A stretch of DNA of 64,000 bases from Lampris incognitus (Eukaryota; Chordata; Actinopteri; Lampriformes; Lampridae): positions 7,993,469-8,057,468 of the forward strand of contig NC_079223.1 of the NCBI RefSeq assembly GCF_029633865.1, read 5' to 3'. Made by a program: the position numbers and the translations under genes. A model generated the notes under the pieces. It did no database searches and was not told the origin of the DNA. It worked only from the letters and a program-made list of their open reading frames with translations. Of this stretch, positions 1-13,000 are shown in pieces. How positions within the stretch are numbered: position 1 is the stretch's first letter; each line of letters starts with the position of its first letter.

Positions 1-218
1 CAACAGATACTACAACGTCTCAGCTTCAGCCGGGACTCGGCCATGTTTACTTCTTCAAAGGTAGAGAAGAGCCCTATGTAATAGCACATCTGTGTTCATT
101 TTGGATGGGTCTCTGGCGTTTTGGATTGTGGTAACACCGACGCAAGTGCCACAATGTCTCTGGTACCACATGTTCTCATTAAGTTCAATAAAGATTTCAC
201 TGTAACGGATTGCAACTT

Positions 219-660
219 GTTTTTCCCCCTTTTTCTCCCCAATTGTACCCAGCCAATTACCCCGTCCCAGTTGCTGCTCCACCCCCTCTGCCGATCCGGG
301 GAGGGCTGCAGACTACCACATGCCTCCTCCCATACATGTGGAGTCACCGGCCGCTTCTTTTCACCTGACAGTGAGGAGTTTCACCAGGGGGATGTAGCAC
401 ATGGGAGGATCACGCTATTCCCCCCAGTTCCCCTCCCCCCCAAACCAGTTCCCCCTCCCCCCAAACGGGTGCCTCGACCGACCAGAGGAGGCGCTAGTGC
501 AGCGACCAGGACACATACCCACATCCGGCTTCCCACCCGCAGACGGGGCCAAGTGTGTCTGTAGGGACACGCGACCAAGCCGGAGGCCACACGGGGATTC
601 GAACCGCCGATCCCCGTGTTGGTGGGCAACAGAATAGACCGCCACGCTACCTGGACGCCC
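219..660 (-). mobile_element. tRNA-derived SINE, copy 1
   Basis: This is the first of 13 related copies of about 420 bp. Read on the minus strand, the head carries a pol III A-box-like stretch (TAGCGTGGCGG-type) and a B box close to GGTTCGAATCC. A conserved body of about 300 bp follows, then a 3' end with CAATTGGGGAGAAAAA and a purine or A-rich tail. The pol III boxes, fixed length and dispersed positions make it a tRNA-derived SINE. I cannot assign a Repbase family name. Confidence 0.85.
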
Positions 661-1710
661 CCATGGATTACAATTTTAAAATGACAAACAGAGCAATTAA
701 CAGTGACAGTATACAGGGGAGGATCGAGGGGGGGGAGGGGGCGATTTATAATTTTACTCGCAAAATTATGCTCTCTCCATCAAAAGAGTTTCTAACTAAA
801 ATGCGGGGCACTATCTCCTCCACCAGCCCAGTTCTTCTAAAGCTCGCTGCAGTCTTCTCCACCGCTCTCTCTGATGGTTTCCATCTGAGGTGCTCGCACT
901 GACTAGTGTGTACTCGAGCTGGCAAACAGGTTTTGGTTAATAAGGTCATAAATGGTTTCACTCTGCCCCACTTGGGCAGCATTCAGCGAGATGTCCTAGA
1001 TAGGCTACTTGAGCGCATGTTTTCCATATGTTAAGAGACATCAACGGAAATACTTTCGAAAGATTACAAGATGTCCATATCTCCCATAACACTTTCTTCA
1101 TCGACTCCGTTCATCACTCAACCAAAGGGCTGTTTCCATTTCTCCTCTACGGTTTCCAGCTGTTCGGCCATTTCATGTAACGCACGCAACCCGTGTTTCT
1201 CCCGCAAGTTGCACAAGTCCTGCTATGGCCGGCCGTCAGCCAGATATATGCATGGGTATTTTTACTTTGGGGGGGGGGGGGGGTTATCTGACCTAGAAGA
1301 TGGAAAGAAGAGCTTGTGAGAACTTCAGCCAAGCGGGAGGCGTCTCAATGAGCGATGGGAGCCTTAGGCGCTGACATCATCCTCCCCGCACCCACTATGA
1401 CGGGGCTACTCCGTGAGCACAAAGGGGCAGTTTGGTGCGTTGCCATCCTGCTGATCAGATTAGCATGTGAACATGTGAGATCAGCGTTTGCGCTGCAGTT
1501 CAGCTCTCGGCGCCGCAGCTCAAAGCGGATTCCATGAAATAATGTTTCGCCGAATTACTGTATTTACTGTACTGTAATTACTGTAACGCACACAAGTGAG
1601 TTTTGTGCTGTGTCAAGTTAAGTCTGTTGACTCACTGCTTATTACAATGCTTTGCTGCAGAGCAACAACAGACATAGATGAGAGAGGGAGTTTGAAAACA
1701 TGAGGTCAGG

Positions 1711-1795
<85 letters not shown>

Positions 1796-1804
1796 CGTGT
1801 GTGT
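1711..1804. repeat. (GT)n microsatellite
   Basis: An almost uninterrupted GT run of about 90 bp in the itga9 intron. It creates a spurious poly-His/Thr reading frame on the minus strand. Confidence 0.97.
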
Positions 1805-2099
1805 TGGGTGGGGAATGAGTATGACTGCATCGAGGCAGCTTTGGGGCAGCCTGCAGTAATACAGCCTAAATGACTGCAGGGAAGGAAAATGGTGGGAAAA
1901 CGAGGCACGGTGTCAGTTGTGTGAAGTAAATGGGTCTTGAGCGGGGCTTTGTGTGGACGCGGGGCATTGGCAGGAACTTTGTTCCAATGGGAGGGGATGT
2001 TAAAGTTGAAAGTCTGAATATTTGGGGAATGACATGGTGTTGTGTATCCGGTGAGCGGACCATTCTTCTTCATGAGTTTGTCAGATAAGTTTGCATCTT

Positions 2100-2579
2100 T
2101 TTGTTTTTTGTGTTTGTTTTTTTGTTTTTTTTGGATCCCCCCCCTTTTTTTTTTTTTCTTCTTCCAATTGTACTTGGCCAATTACCCCACTCTTCCCAGC
2201 TGTCCCGGTCACTGCTCCACCCCCTTTGCTGTTTCGGGGAGGGCTGCAGACTACCACATGCCTCCTCCGATACATGTGGAGTCACCAGCCGTTTCTTTTC
2301 ACCTGACCGTGAGGAGTTTCACCAGGGGGACGTAACATGTGGGAGGATCACGCTATTTCCCCCAGCCCCCCCCCCCCTCTCCGAACAGGCGCACTGACCG
2401 CCCAGAGGAGGCACTAGTGCAGCGACCAGGACACACACACATCCGGCTTCCCACCCGCAGACATGGCCCACTGTGTCTGTAGGGACACCCGACCAAGCCA
2501 GAGGTAACACGGGGATTCGAACCAGCGATCCCCGTGTTGGTAGGCAACGGAATAGACCGCCACGCCACCTGGATGCCCT
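2100..2579 (-). mobile_element. tRNA-derived SINE, copy 2, with perfect target-site duplication
   Basis: Same family as copy 1. The insertion is flanked by a perfect 15-bp direct repeat, ATAAGTTTGCATCTT, at 2085-2099 and 2580-2594. The T-rich stretch 2100-2155 is the A-rich SINE tail seen in reverse. This is the signature of target-primed reverse transcription by a LINE and points to a fairly recent insertion. Confidence 0.93.
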
Positions 2580-4342
2580 ATAAGTTTGCATCTTGAATCA
2601 TTTTTTCCCAGTTTAGGAGGTACAGGGGAATAGTATGGAGACAGGTATGGTGGAACATACAAGTAAATATGCCGCTCTTGAATGGGTTTTAGTTCGTCTG
2701 CAGATGTTGAACGGTTGCCCTGCAGCCATTAGGAAGATGCACCCGAGGGATGATGGCTGCTTGTTTGTTTGATGGGGGAAATTAGTGCTGGGTCATATGG
2801 AAAATATGATTATGTCATCAACATAAATCATGGTTAAAATCCAAACGATGTTCATTGCATTGAGTTGTTAAGTGATGTAAAATATGAGTAGTTTTCAGGT
2901 AATGCTCCCTCAAATAGTCTCATTTTTCACAGAATCTCGTCATTAATTTAGACAGCGATATTGTGCGTCATGATATAAAATTACATGAACTTCATGCAGA
3001 TAAAGTGGTTTTGAAAGACGATAAACTGTGATATTGAATTACTGGCCGGCCGCTTGTGTTCTGTGAGGATATTATCGCGTGTCATGTGTCGCTGGTTCCA
3101 GCACTTCCATGCCGTGACACATTTGCATTTGACATAAATTCATGACATATTTCTGTCACAACTGTTGTTCTGATGATTTTTAAATAACTCAAATTCCAGC
3201 CCTGCAAACGTGGTGTGCGAGTCGCTGGTAAAGAAACAGACCCTCCAGAAGACCTTGGTGTTTGACTGGGGATTAACACAATGGCTGCCTTTGATTAGAT
3301 GGCGTGGCCTGTCACACGTTTTCTTTGTGGGTTTGATTGGCGTGTAAAAAACAGTTGCTGGGGTCCGTTCCTCTCGCAAAATTATAGGTAACAGGTAATT
3401 AACACTTGCGGGTGAGTGGCGCAGTTGGAGCTCAGGAACTCCTCTGTTCCATAAATACAGGAATGACCAGCGGGCCTGGGAGGAGCGGGGTGGGGCCAGG
3501 GCCAGGGGTTGGGGCGGAGCACTTTAGACCATTAATAACCTGCTAATAAAAGCTTCAACCAAGTGTCAAGAATTACCTCCCCCCCACCCCCCACTCACAG
3601 TGCGATGTGGCTGTGAGTCTTGGGCTCCCTCCAAACAATTAAATTCTCCGTAGTCCCGCGTTTCATTTGGGACGCGATTCCGAGTCTGCACAATCATATA
3701 GGCGCTGTTTGAAAGTATTTCTGTAAATCCCCCTACAATACTCTGGTCTAATGGAAATTCCTACTGCTATACCCACTGACGCACGCTTAAAGCTCGTTTG
3801 CTCAAGCACGAGATTCCGCGCAGGCTTATTTTCAGAGAGCAGGCCATTATGTCCCCCAGCTCCCATGTGGCCTGTGAAAAAAAGTGAGATTAACAGTGGG
3901 AGCTCCAAACTGGGGCTCGTTTTGAAGACCCCAGCGCCGAGTATTCCCAGAGGGGCAGGTTCACTCCGAGGGCGCTGGACAAGCTCCATATGAAGCATCC
4001 TGCCTTGACACCAAGCATTTCTCTAGCCCCCCCCCCCTCCCTTTCACAGTGCACTACCTCTGTTCACGCACTGAGCACAACATTGTTCACATTACCTCCC
4101 AGCCGAGGAGGCCTTTAACTGGAACAACATCGTCTCTGTGAGACCAAAGAGCCGTGAATTGCAGCTCTGGTGATGGATGGGGGGTCGGCCTCTGCTGGCT
4201 CTGGGTCGGCCTCTGCTGGCTCTGGGTGACTGGGCCTTATGATCGACCGGTTGTCATGTAGTCAATGGCAATTCAGCCCAGTCATTTTCAATAACCAATA
4301 CTACAAACAGAGTGAACCTCCTCCTAGAAGTCGAACGCAGGA

Positions 4343-4790
4343 GTTTCTGGGTAGCGTAGCGGTCTATTCCGTTGCCTACCTGCACGGCGATCGCCGGTTC
4401 GAATCCCTGTGTTACCTCCGGCTTGGTCGGGCGTCCCTACAGACACAATCGGCCGTGTCTGCGGGTGGGAAGCTGGTTGTGGCCGTGTGTGTCCTGGTCG
4501 CTGCACTAGCGCCTCCTCTGGTCGGTCGGGGTGCCTGTTCGGGGGGGGGGGGTAGCGTGATCCTCCCACGCGCTACATCCCCCTGGCGAAACTGCTCACT
4601 GTCAGGTGAAAAGAAGCGGCTGGCGACTCCACATGTATGGGAGAAGGCATGTGGTACTCTACAGCCCTCCCCCCGGATCGGCCAGCGACCGGGACGGCTC
4701 GGAAGAAAGGGGTAATTGGCCAGATGCAATTGGGGAGAAAAGGGGGGGGAAATAAAAAAAAAAAAAGAAAGAAAGAAAGAAAGAAATCGA
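4343..4790 (+). mobile_element. tRNA-derived SINE, copy 3
   Basis: Full-length plus-strand copy with B box GGTTCGAATCC at about 4396-4406. It ends in an A-rich tail that continues as a (GAAA)n stretch to 4790. The flanks are only imperfectly similar, so no clean target duplication is claimed. Confidence 0.85.
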
Positions 4791-5829
4791 GCACAGTCCT
4801 CGAAATTGTACTGATCCCAATAAGTGAACTCGGCTGTGCATAGGTGTGTAGCGCTTCTTCCCGGAGGAGCCATGAAAGTCTGTATTTTTGTCTATTCATG
4901 TCCTGCCCATAACCTGACTTTTCCTCTTTCCTGCCATAATTCTCTCATGGTCGCCGCGTAGTGAGGAGGAGCCTTAGATGTTCGTACCGAAGACTGGCCC
5001 GGTGCCTGGCGGGGTGGTGGGGGGTGTAGGGGTGGGTGGACGTTGGAAAACTCTGTGATAATGGGTAAAGGGAGAGAGAGAGCGAGAGAGAGCAAAAGAA
5101 AACGTGTCCTAAGTGATCACCGGAAAACGCACAGAGGAGCGCTCGTGTTTACATTGCGGGCTGGGCTGCACGTTGGCAGGCATCAGTTGGACACAAGAGA
5201 CGAACTTTGCCTGCAGAGCTGCTGCGTATTTTTCCTGTTTTTCAGACGTGGAGATCGGAGCCAGATCCATCAGGCCACCTTCAAAGAGCTGAGCGATTTT
5301 TAATGGACAGGAGAGATGAAAAGGCAACATCGATATCTGCCCCCCCCCCCGCCCAGTACACTTGCCAACACTATTTCTTTAACGAAGATGCGGGGTTTGG
5401 ACACATTTAGCTCTGTTTTCCTTCACTCTTGATTGTTTCCATCAAAGCTGCCAGATGAAACACCTCTTTGTGGGCCTACCGTAGAAAAGAAGTGATGTGC
5501 ACATAGAGGCACTACCAGCGAGTTATTGCAACATTTCACTGCCCAATGTTTTCCAGATTGCCTTTGGGAGGGCGGTCCATGTATGCACTTTAGCAAAAAA
5601 TGTCTAGTTGCGGCCAAGGCTTTTCCATTATTCCCAGATCAAAACCCGGGTGGGTGATTCCTAGAGACGGGGTCACTATTGCACCTGTCCACATAAGTCA
5701 ACCTGCCAGTCAAACAGCAGAAATGGAAGTCTGCCTCAGTGTCATGTTTTGTTTTGTTTTTTAAATCCACCCCTTTTTCTCCCCAAATGTATCCTTGTTT
5801 TCAGTCACGCGATTCTGATGACGCGCGAG

Positions 5830-6236
5830 ACTCAGATGGAGGGCATGAAGTGAAAAGCAGAACGGACGAGACGGAGCTAGTTTAGCCCGAACTGTGCTAG
5901 TTTAGACGACATTATGAGAGGAAGGAATAAACAGAAAGTAAGACATGTTGGTCATGATCTTATGTTATGAAGACGGGGGTTTTTTTTGTGACGAAGTGGT
6001 CACTGCACACACGCGCGTTATCCGACTCCGTCCCTCCCGGCCTCACACGACAGTCCGCAAGCCATTTTTTCCGGCGTTTTCAGTCAATTTCTTGCACCCC
6101 CCCCCCAACAGCAGCTTTTGGTACTCAGTAAAAACTCCTTGTGGTTTCTCAGTTAATGACGCCAAACATAGGCATTTCGAACGTTTGTGATAGTGCTTCC
6201 TATGTAGAAAATCACTTCCTGCCCTCCATCTGTAGT
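5830..6236. mobile_element. Candidate MITE with 24-bp inverted arms
   Basis: The arm at 5830-5852 and the reverse complement of 6213-6236 both read ACT.CAGATGGAGGGCA.GAAGTG, with about three differences. The roughly 360 bp between them has no coding capacity. The true ends may lie a few tens of bases further out on each side. A non-autonomous DNA transposon is the simplest reading. Confidence 0.55.
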
Positions 6237-6255
6237 TGGTGACGTCATATGCAAA

Positions 6256-6663
6256 CAACCAATTACCCCACTCTTCCGAGCCGTCCCGGTCGCTGCTCCA
6301 CCCGGTCTGCCGATCCGGGGAGGGCTGCAGACTACCACATGCCTCCTCCCATACATGTGGAGTCGCCAGCCACTTCTTTTCACCTGACAGTGAGGAGTTT
6401 CACCAGGGGGGTGTAGCGTGTGGGAGGATCACGCTATTCCCCCCCAGTCCCCCTCCCGAACAGGCGCCCCGACCGACCGACCGACCAGAAGAGGCGCTAG
6501 TGCAGCGACCAGGACACATACCCAAATCCGGCTTCCCACCAGCAGACACGGCCAATCGTGTCTGTAGGGACGCCCGACCAAGCCGGAGGTAACACGGGGA
6601 TTCGAAATGGCAATCCCCGTGTTGGTAGGCAACGGAATAGACCGCCATGCCACCTGGACGCCA
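6256..6663 (-). mobile_element. tRNA-derived SINE, copy 4 (3' end truncated)
   Basis: Minus-strand copy lacking the usual CAATTGGGGAGAAAAA end. It abuts the right arm of the candidate MITE at 5830-6236. The head with the B box is at its right end. Confidence 0.8.
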
Positions 6664-6850
6664 CCGGTGTCATTATTTTTTCCGTGTACAGTCCTGTATT
6701 TACCAACAGGGTACCGTGACATCTTCCTGCCTTTATAATGTGTCAGCGTTCTGCCAGCAGTTGTGAGCAATTTTCGTTTTTGACTGGGTGTCTGCTAGAG
6801 ATGCAAGACAGATTTGTTTACCATGGCCCTGATGTTTGTGCTTTCCACAG

Positions 6851-7003
6851 AAAGATGTGAGGGACGTGTTCACGGCCATCTCGTTTGAGGTGGCTTACAG
6901 CCTGGGGAAGCATTTGGTGACTGGACACCAGGAGCAGGGGCTGCCTGCCTTGTCACCAGTGTTACGATGGAGAAAAGGAGGCAAAATTGCATCGAAGAAT
7001 GAG
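6851..7003 (+). CDS. itga9: itga9 exon encoding the end of the thigh domain
   Basis: 51 codons. The acceptor is TTTCCACAG and the donor GTAAGG. Residues SFEVAYSL and TGHQEQGLP match integrin alpha-9 closely. The exon starts and ends in phase 0. Confidence 0.95.
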
Positions 7004-10000
7004 GTAAGGCAGACAGTTGGCTGTGGTGTAAGGAAAACCTGCGTGCACTGTGATAAGATAAGGTCGACTGCTGTTAGGTAGAATAATCTGAAACTCAAGT
7101 CTTCAAACTGTTCTAGGGGCCCCACATTGATTTTTTGCACACTGAAGGAGCTAAAATTGCATACTGCAAGGGAATGTCACAAAAAAGACAGTTGTCTGGA
7201 ATTTGGGAGAAATCAGTCTGTTTAGATCTAACTCAAACATCCACTGTAACCAGCTATATTCATCTCATTATTTCTACCACTGATAAGACGTGATGAAATC
7301 AAGGCTGGACAATTGGATTTCACAGTAAATTAAACGTATTAATCCTGTCACGAGGAGCACGTCACGCTCTGCAGCTGCCTGTTACCATTTCTTATATACG
7401 TCGCTAAAGTTCATCTGTCTGACTTGACAAGTATAACTCACTGCATCGAAGAAAGTTGAATCAGTTCATCTGGGCACCACGTTTACTGACAGATACGTTT
7501 CATAACCCAACTTAGGTGACATCTTCAGTCTCAGCTGACTGCAGGTATCCCCACCCTTATAAACAATACAGTCCCTAACAACCGAAACCAACGGCCAGTT
7601 TCATATGCAAATATGGATGTGACCATTAACTAGAGTTTCGATGGCCATGTGCACTATTACAGAGGGCTGGAGAACGTTTACAATCACAGCATTGTCAGAT
7701 GGCAACAGATGTACTCTTAGGGCCCCGACAGACCAAACCAGCTAGCGGCAACGAAGGCCGACTGTTGTGTCGTCTCATGTCACCTGCCATCTGGGCCAAA
7801 AAGTAGCACTTGAACACACCATAAAGACTACAGCCAACTAGCATGTACATTCTGCACTAATTTGCTAAGCTGAACAGCCAATCAGAGTGATCCCTCTCAC
7901 CGACGGGCTCCGCCGATTCAACATGCCGAATCGGCCGAAAAGCTGCCGACAGGGGTCTGACTAGTGCCGACGGTGTGGGACACACCGCAAACACTAGTGC
8001 CACAGACTCTCACCGACGGCCCGACATCGGCCAATGGCATGTCAGGGCCCTTAGTTCTTCTGTGTTGTGCCATTCTTTTGGCCAGCGTCTGTTTAGTTTC
8101 CCCAATGTACGAGTCACGGCAATCTTCCTGGCACTTAACAGTGTACACTATATTGCCCTGTTTGTGCCAGGGGCCTGATCCTCGGGTCTTCCTTGTTGAG
8201 CATGCATCAAGATATAACTCACTGTAGTTGAAACTGATAGCCCAATACACAATTGGCAACTGAAGCTGCATTGACGCTGAAAACCTACCTTTAGCGGTGC
8301 TCATAGCATCACCCTGCACTTTAATAAGTCTTTCTTACGAACCCCTCAACTCTTTTTCTCCACTATTCCACCTGTGGGCCTCACAAGATAGTTTATAGAC
8401 AATGTTGATAAAAAATATCTCCTCCGTTTTCAAAAAAATCAAGTCCTTGAAACAGTTTATTTCCTGAACTGATTGGGGTTGGAAGGAAAAGTCACCACAA
8501 ACGAAGTACCTTTAAGTAGAAGTATTGCATTCCGTTGTACCAGGGAAAGAATGTGTGAAATAACCTAAATTGAGGTTATAATGATTTGGTGCTGGCTCTG
8601 TTGACTTTTCTTTGAGAGAATCTAGAAGACTGATTGGTTTATTTTCTCAGCACCTACCTCTATTTTAATCCCACGTGTGGTTCCCCACCATGTGTGCTCT
8701 TTGAAAATTGGGGGACCGGCATCTCTCGCCACTTATGGAATCCATTTCCTTGGAATTCAGCTGTTGCATGGGACCCGACTACTGCATTAAGTTTCCTGTA
8801 ATGACTTAGTCTCGAACCAAAGGCCATCCTTAATTTAATAAGAGATCAGATGTGGTAGCAAGGCTGGCCTTCCTGAATAAAAGATTAGGATACAGCGCTT
8901 TATTCCAACAACAACACAATGCTGCCCCCTAGGTCGGTTGTTTGTTCTAGGACATGGACACGGTATGAGGTCATATGAACTGTGACTGTTCTGTTTCCTC
9001 TCCCAGACATGGTTTGAGAAGAACTGCCTTTCAGATGACTGCGCTGCAGACCTCCGGCTTCATGGGAAACTGTTGCTTTCTGGGTAAAACATCCTCCCTT
9101 GCTGTTTGTAAAGTCTAATCATTTATATTGCCGTAGCTTTTTCCCTCTTGGCTGTTGCTCCCAGTCCTGAGGAAGTAAGCTGACATCACAGTCATAAGGA
9201 GCTGTGGGGTGTGGACAGTTAAGCTATGACGCACACTTGGCACTGAAGACTTGGAGGATGTCCATATAGTTCCCATATTTTCAGAGAACCCTCTCTCTTT
9301 GTTTTTGCATCTTTGGTAGTCTATATATAGGGTTAAAATAACATTCGGTTTCTAATAAAACACTTCCCAAGTATTCCACAAAAAAAAGAAAGAAAAGGAA
9401 AATGCCTTTTTTGACTCGCTTCCCTTTGGTGGGTAAGTAATGTTGAGTTTGAATCTCAAACTAAAACAATCTGTCATAACTATCTCCTACATTTTCCTGG
9501 GAAAGGAACATTTAATCCTTTTCTTTCAACGGTCTTCCGCCCTGTAGGTCAAAAATGTTGACTTTGAACCACAAAATGAGCCCTATTAACACTGTGGGTC
9601 CACATTCACGGCTGCTCCCTTGATAGCACTGAAAACTTCACGGCAGCGGTTTCGTTCGCTGAAATGTATTGTTTGCTGTATATTCCCGTCAGAATGCACA
9701 GCAAGTCCCACCTGGCCCTCGGAGGAGTGAAGAACATCTCGCTGAATCTGACCATAAGTAATGCTGGAGACGACGCCTACGACACAAACATCTTCTTCAA
9801 CTTCTCCCGAGAGGTGTTCTACATTAACTTCTGGCAGAAGGTCTGTTGTCCCTCATGGCTGTTTTAAGTGTCCTCTGTTTGTTTCCAATATTGCAAATGT
9901 TTGTTATTAAACTTGAGCCCGTTGTTGTTTATGCTGGCTGGAGCTGCACCAGGATGCGTTTTAAGTCCAAGTGAATGGTTGGACGGATGGGAGAGTTGCT

Positions 10001-13000
10001 CAAGGACTCCACGTTAAGCTATTTTTACTCTTTGTTGGGAAGGCATCGAATTGGACACGCTCACAAATCAGTCATGTACTGTACGAGATGTAGACCGCCC
10101 GGCCCTGAACGCTCGGAGCGGTGTGTGATGAGAGTCGAGTAATCAATGGGGGCTAACAAAGACGGGCTTGCTGTTAAGCCCGACAGAACTTTACCCCGAG
10201 CTGTTGAGGAAGGGGCTGAAACAGATGAAAGTTTTTAAAGGGGGAGGAAGAGTAAAGCCAAAAGATAGAAAGAGACCGAGCAGTGACGGCAACGCCAACA
10301 GCTGCCCTGTCTCTGTGGAAACCGTCTCTCTCCGTCTGATCTTCAGTCACAGGACTCATTTTAAAAAACACCATCCGCGTCATCTAGACCATAGCGGACA
10401 TGCCAGAATCACATCTACTCCTCATCTACTCTTCCCATGATGCTGCTGGGCAATATGGGAAATATCATTATCATGATAATCAAAGAGAATGTTACACAAT
10501 ATCGAGACACATCATGATATCTGTTTACATATGAGAAATTCAGTGTCTAAGAATCCAACCGAGGAGGCGTCCGGGTAGCATGGCAGTCTATTCCATTGCC
10601 TACCAACACAGGGATCACCAGTTCGAATCCTCGTGTTACCTCCGGCTTGGTCGGGCATCCCTACAGACACAATTGGCCGTGTCTGTGGGTGGGAAGCCGG
10701 GTGTGGGTATGTGTCCTGGTCGCTGCACTAGCACCTCCTCTGGTCAGTCAGGGCGCCTGTTCAGGGGGGAACTGGGCAGAATAGCATAATCCTCCCATGC
10801 ACTACGTCCCCCCTGGCGAAACTCCTCACTGTCAGGTGAAAAGAAGCGGCTGGCAACTCCACATGTATGGGAGGAGGCATGTAGTAGTCTGCAGCCCTCC
10901 CCGGATCAGCAGAGGGGGTGGAGCAGCAACCGGGACGGCTTGGAAGAGTGGGGTAATTGTCCAAGTGCAACTGGGGAGAAAAAAGAAAAAAGAATCCAAC
11001 TGAGGTTCGTCACATTGAACCGTTTGGTAATGTAAAGTATGATGTCAAATCAAAACTAGATTTCCGATAACAATGAATATTTCAGACCTCATTTTGTGAG
11101 AAACTCATAGTAATAAATTCTAGTTATCAATTTTGATGACAGAATTGTATATCATTCTATGACAGTATCCGGCTTTCATCCTAATACAATACAACGGAAA
11201 GACGCTAAGTGATGATATTGACTTACCGCCCAGTCCTGTCGTCACATCACCAAAAGGACCACAGTCTTTGGCTAAGTACATACAGCTGATTTCCCATCAT
11301 TCATTGTTCCTGCTACACATCAGAAGAGGAGATTTTCCTTAAAGCCGTGTGTGGATGGATTTCCCAGAGCACGGCTGTGTAGGCTGGAGGACTGTTGGCC
11401 GGCTCTGCCTGTGTCTGCTCGCTCACTTGTTGCGAAATAGGCTGGCGAGCCCAGTCGTACCTGAATGAGACGCCACGTCAGACAGGGCGCCCTGACCTGA
11501 GCGTCTACGAGCACAGCGGCAGCGTTTGTTAGGGGGACTTTCTACCTCATGGACCATGTGTCTCATTCTCCCACCAGGCTTACATCTCTGTGATTAAAAC
11601 AGGACCTTCTCTGTGAGGCCTACGTCCTATGGGATGATTTAAACCCTCCCGACAAAATTGACACTGAATGTAAGCAGGGTCTCTGAGCGTGACTCTTTGT
11701 GCGGATGATTACAAAAACAGTGCTATGGGATATCAGTTTCGTGGCTAATCCGGTGAACTAGGTCGACATTAAGTATCAGCTTGCCAGCAGTCACAGGAGT
11801 TTCCTTTTGTTTGGGCGTCTGATAAGTCAGGGTGGCCGGCTCCACAAAGGGAACAGGAAGGGAACAATACTGAAGGAATGACAAAGCAACCACCAGGTAG
11901 TCCCACTACTGTATACTCAGCAAGACTTTTCGTATTATTTTTACTCTCGGGGGGAAGTCCAAGGTGTTGATATGACCCTTCTTTACAAAGTTAAAGACAG
12001 CTCCTAATCCTGCCCCCCCTCCGTCCCCCTTCCCCAGATTTAAGTGTGGGGTCTGTCTGCTGCCTCACTGTTGTTCTTGCAACAGAAGCTGTGGAGGTGA
12101 ATTGGTTTCAGGAGCTCCGTCGTCACTCCCCTACGACAGAGACGCCACTGCACTGGATGTTGTGATAATGCATGTGTGTTTTATTATCCGTTCCCCCTCC
12201 TTATTCTCCACAATTATACTTGGCCAATTACTCCACTCTTCCGAGCCGTCCCGGTCGCTGCTCCACCCCCTCTGCCAATCTGGGGAGGGCTGCAGACTAC
12301 CACATGTCTCCTCCAATACATGTGGAGTCGCCAGCCGCTTCTTTTCCCCTGACACTGAGGAGTTTCACCAGGGGGACGTAGCACATGGAAGGGTCACGCT
12401 ATTCCCCCCAGTTACCCCCCCCCGAACAGGCGCCCCAACTGACCAGAGGAGGTGCTAGTTCGGCGACCAGGACACATACCCACGTCTGGCTTCCCATCCA
12501 CAGACACGGCCAATTGCGTCTGTAGGAACACTCGATGAAGCCGGAGGTAACACGGGGATTCGAACTGGGATCCCCGTGTTGGTAGGCAACGGAATAGACC
12601 ACTATACTACCCAGACACCATGTATTATCAGTTTTAAACCTGAAATTATTGGAGAACTCAGTTCTGGCTGATCTGTGACTATTATTGTTATTATTATTAA
12701 TAGTAGTAGTAGTGGTAGTAGCAGTATTAGTATTATCATTATCTTTATTATTATTGTCATTATTATTTTCATTGCCTTTCAAACAGCTCAGCAACTGAAT
12801 GAGATGGGCAGAGTGGTTTAAAGGAAAGGACCATCTCTGAGCCAACATGAGTGGATCTGATAGCTTATCACTTCCCGCTAAGCCTGCAGTGATTTGGGCA
12901 AGCACTAAAGACATTGTGCAAATTCAAGATGTGCATGTTCAGGAAAGATAAACCACATGAAAGTCTGAAGATCTGAGAACCAACTGAGTCTCGTGGCCTT

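Larger units (their letters stand above)
1..6850. other. itga9 intron upstream of the first visible exon
   Basis: No exon was recognised here. It holds four copies of the tRNA-derived SINE (219-660, 2100-2579, 4343-4790, 6256-6663), a long GT run, a candidate MITE at 5830-6236 and a short SINE-tail-like piece near 5757-5800. The remainder shows no coding signal I can support. Confidence 0.7.

Noticed and set aside
1642..2181. Minus-strand frame with poly-His/Thr
   Set aside because: Produced by the (GT)n run and a SINE tail.
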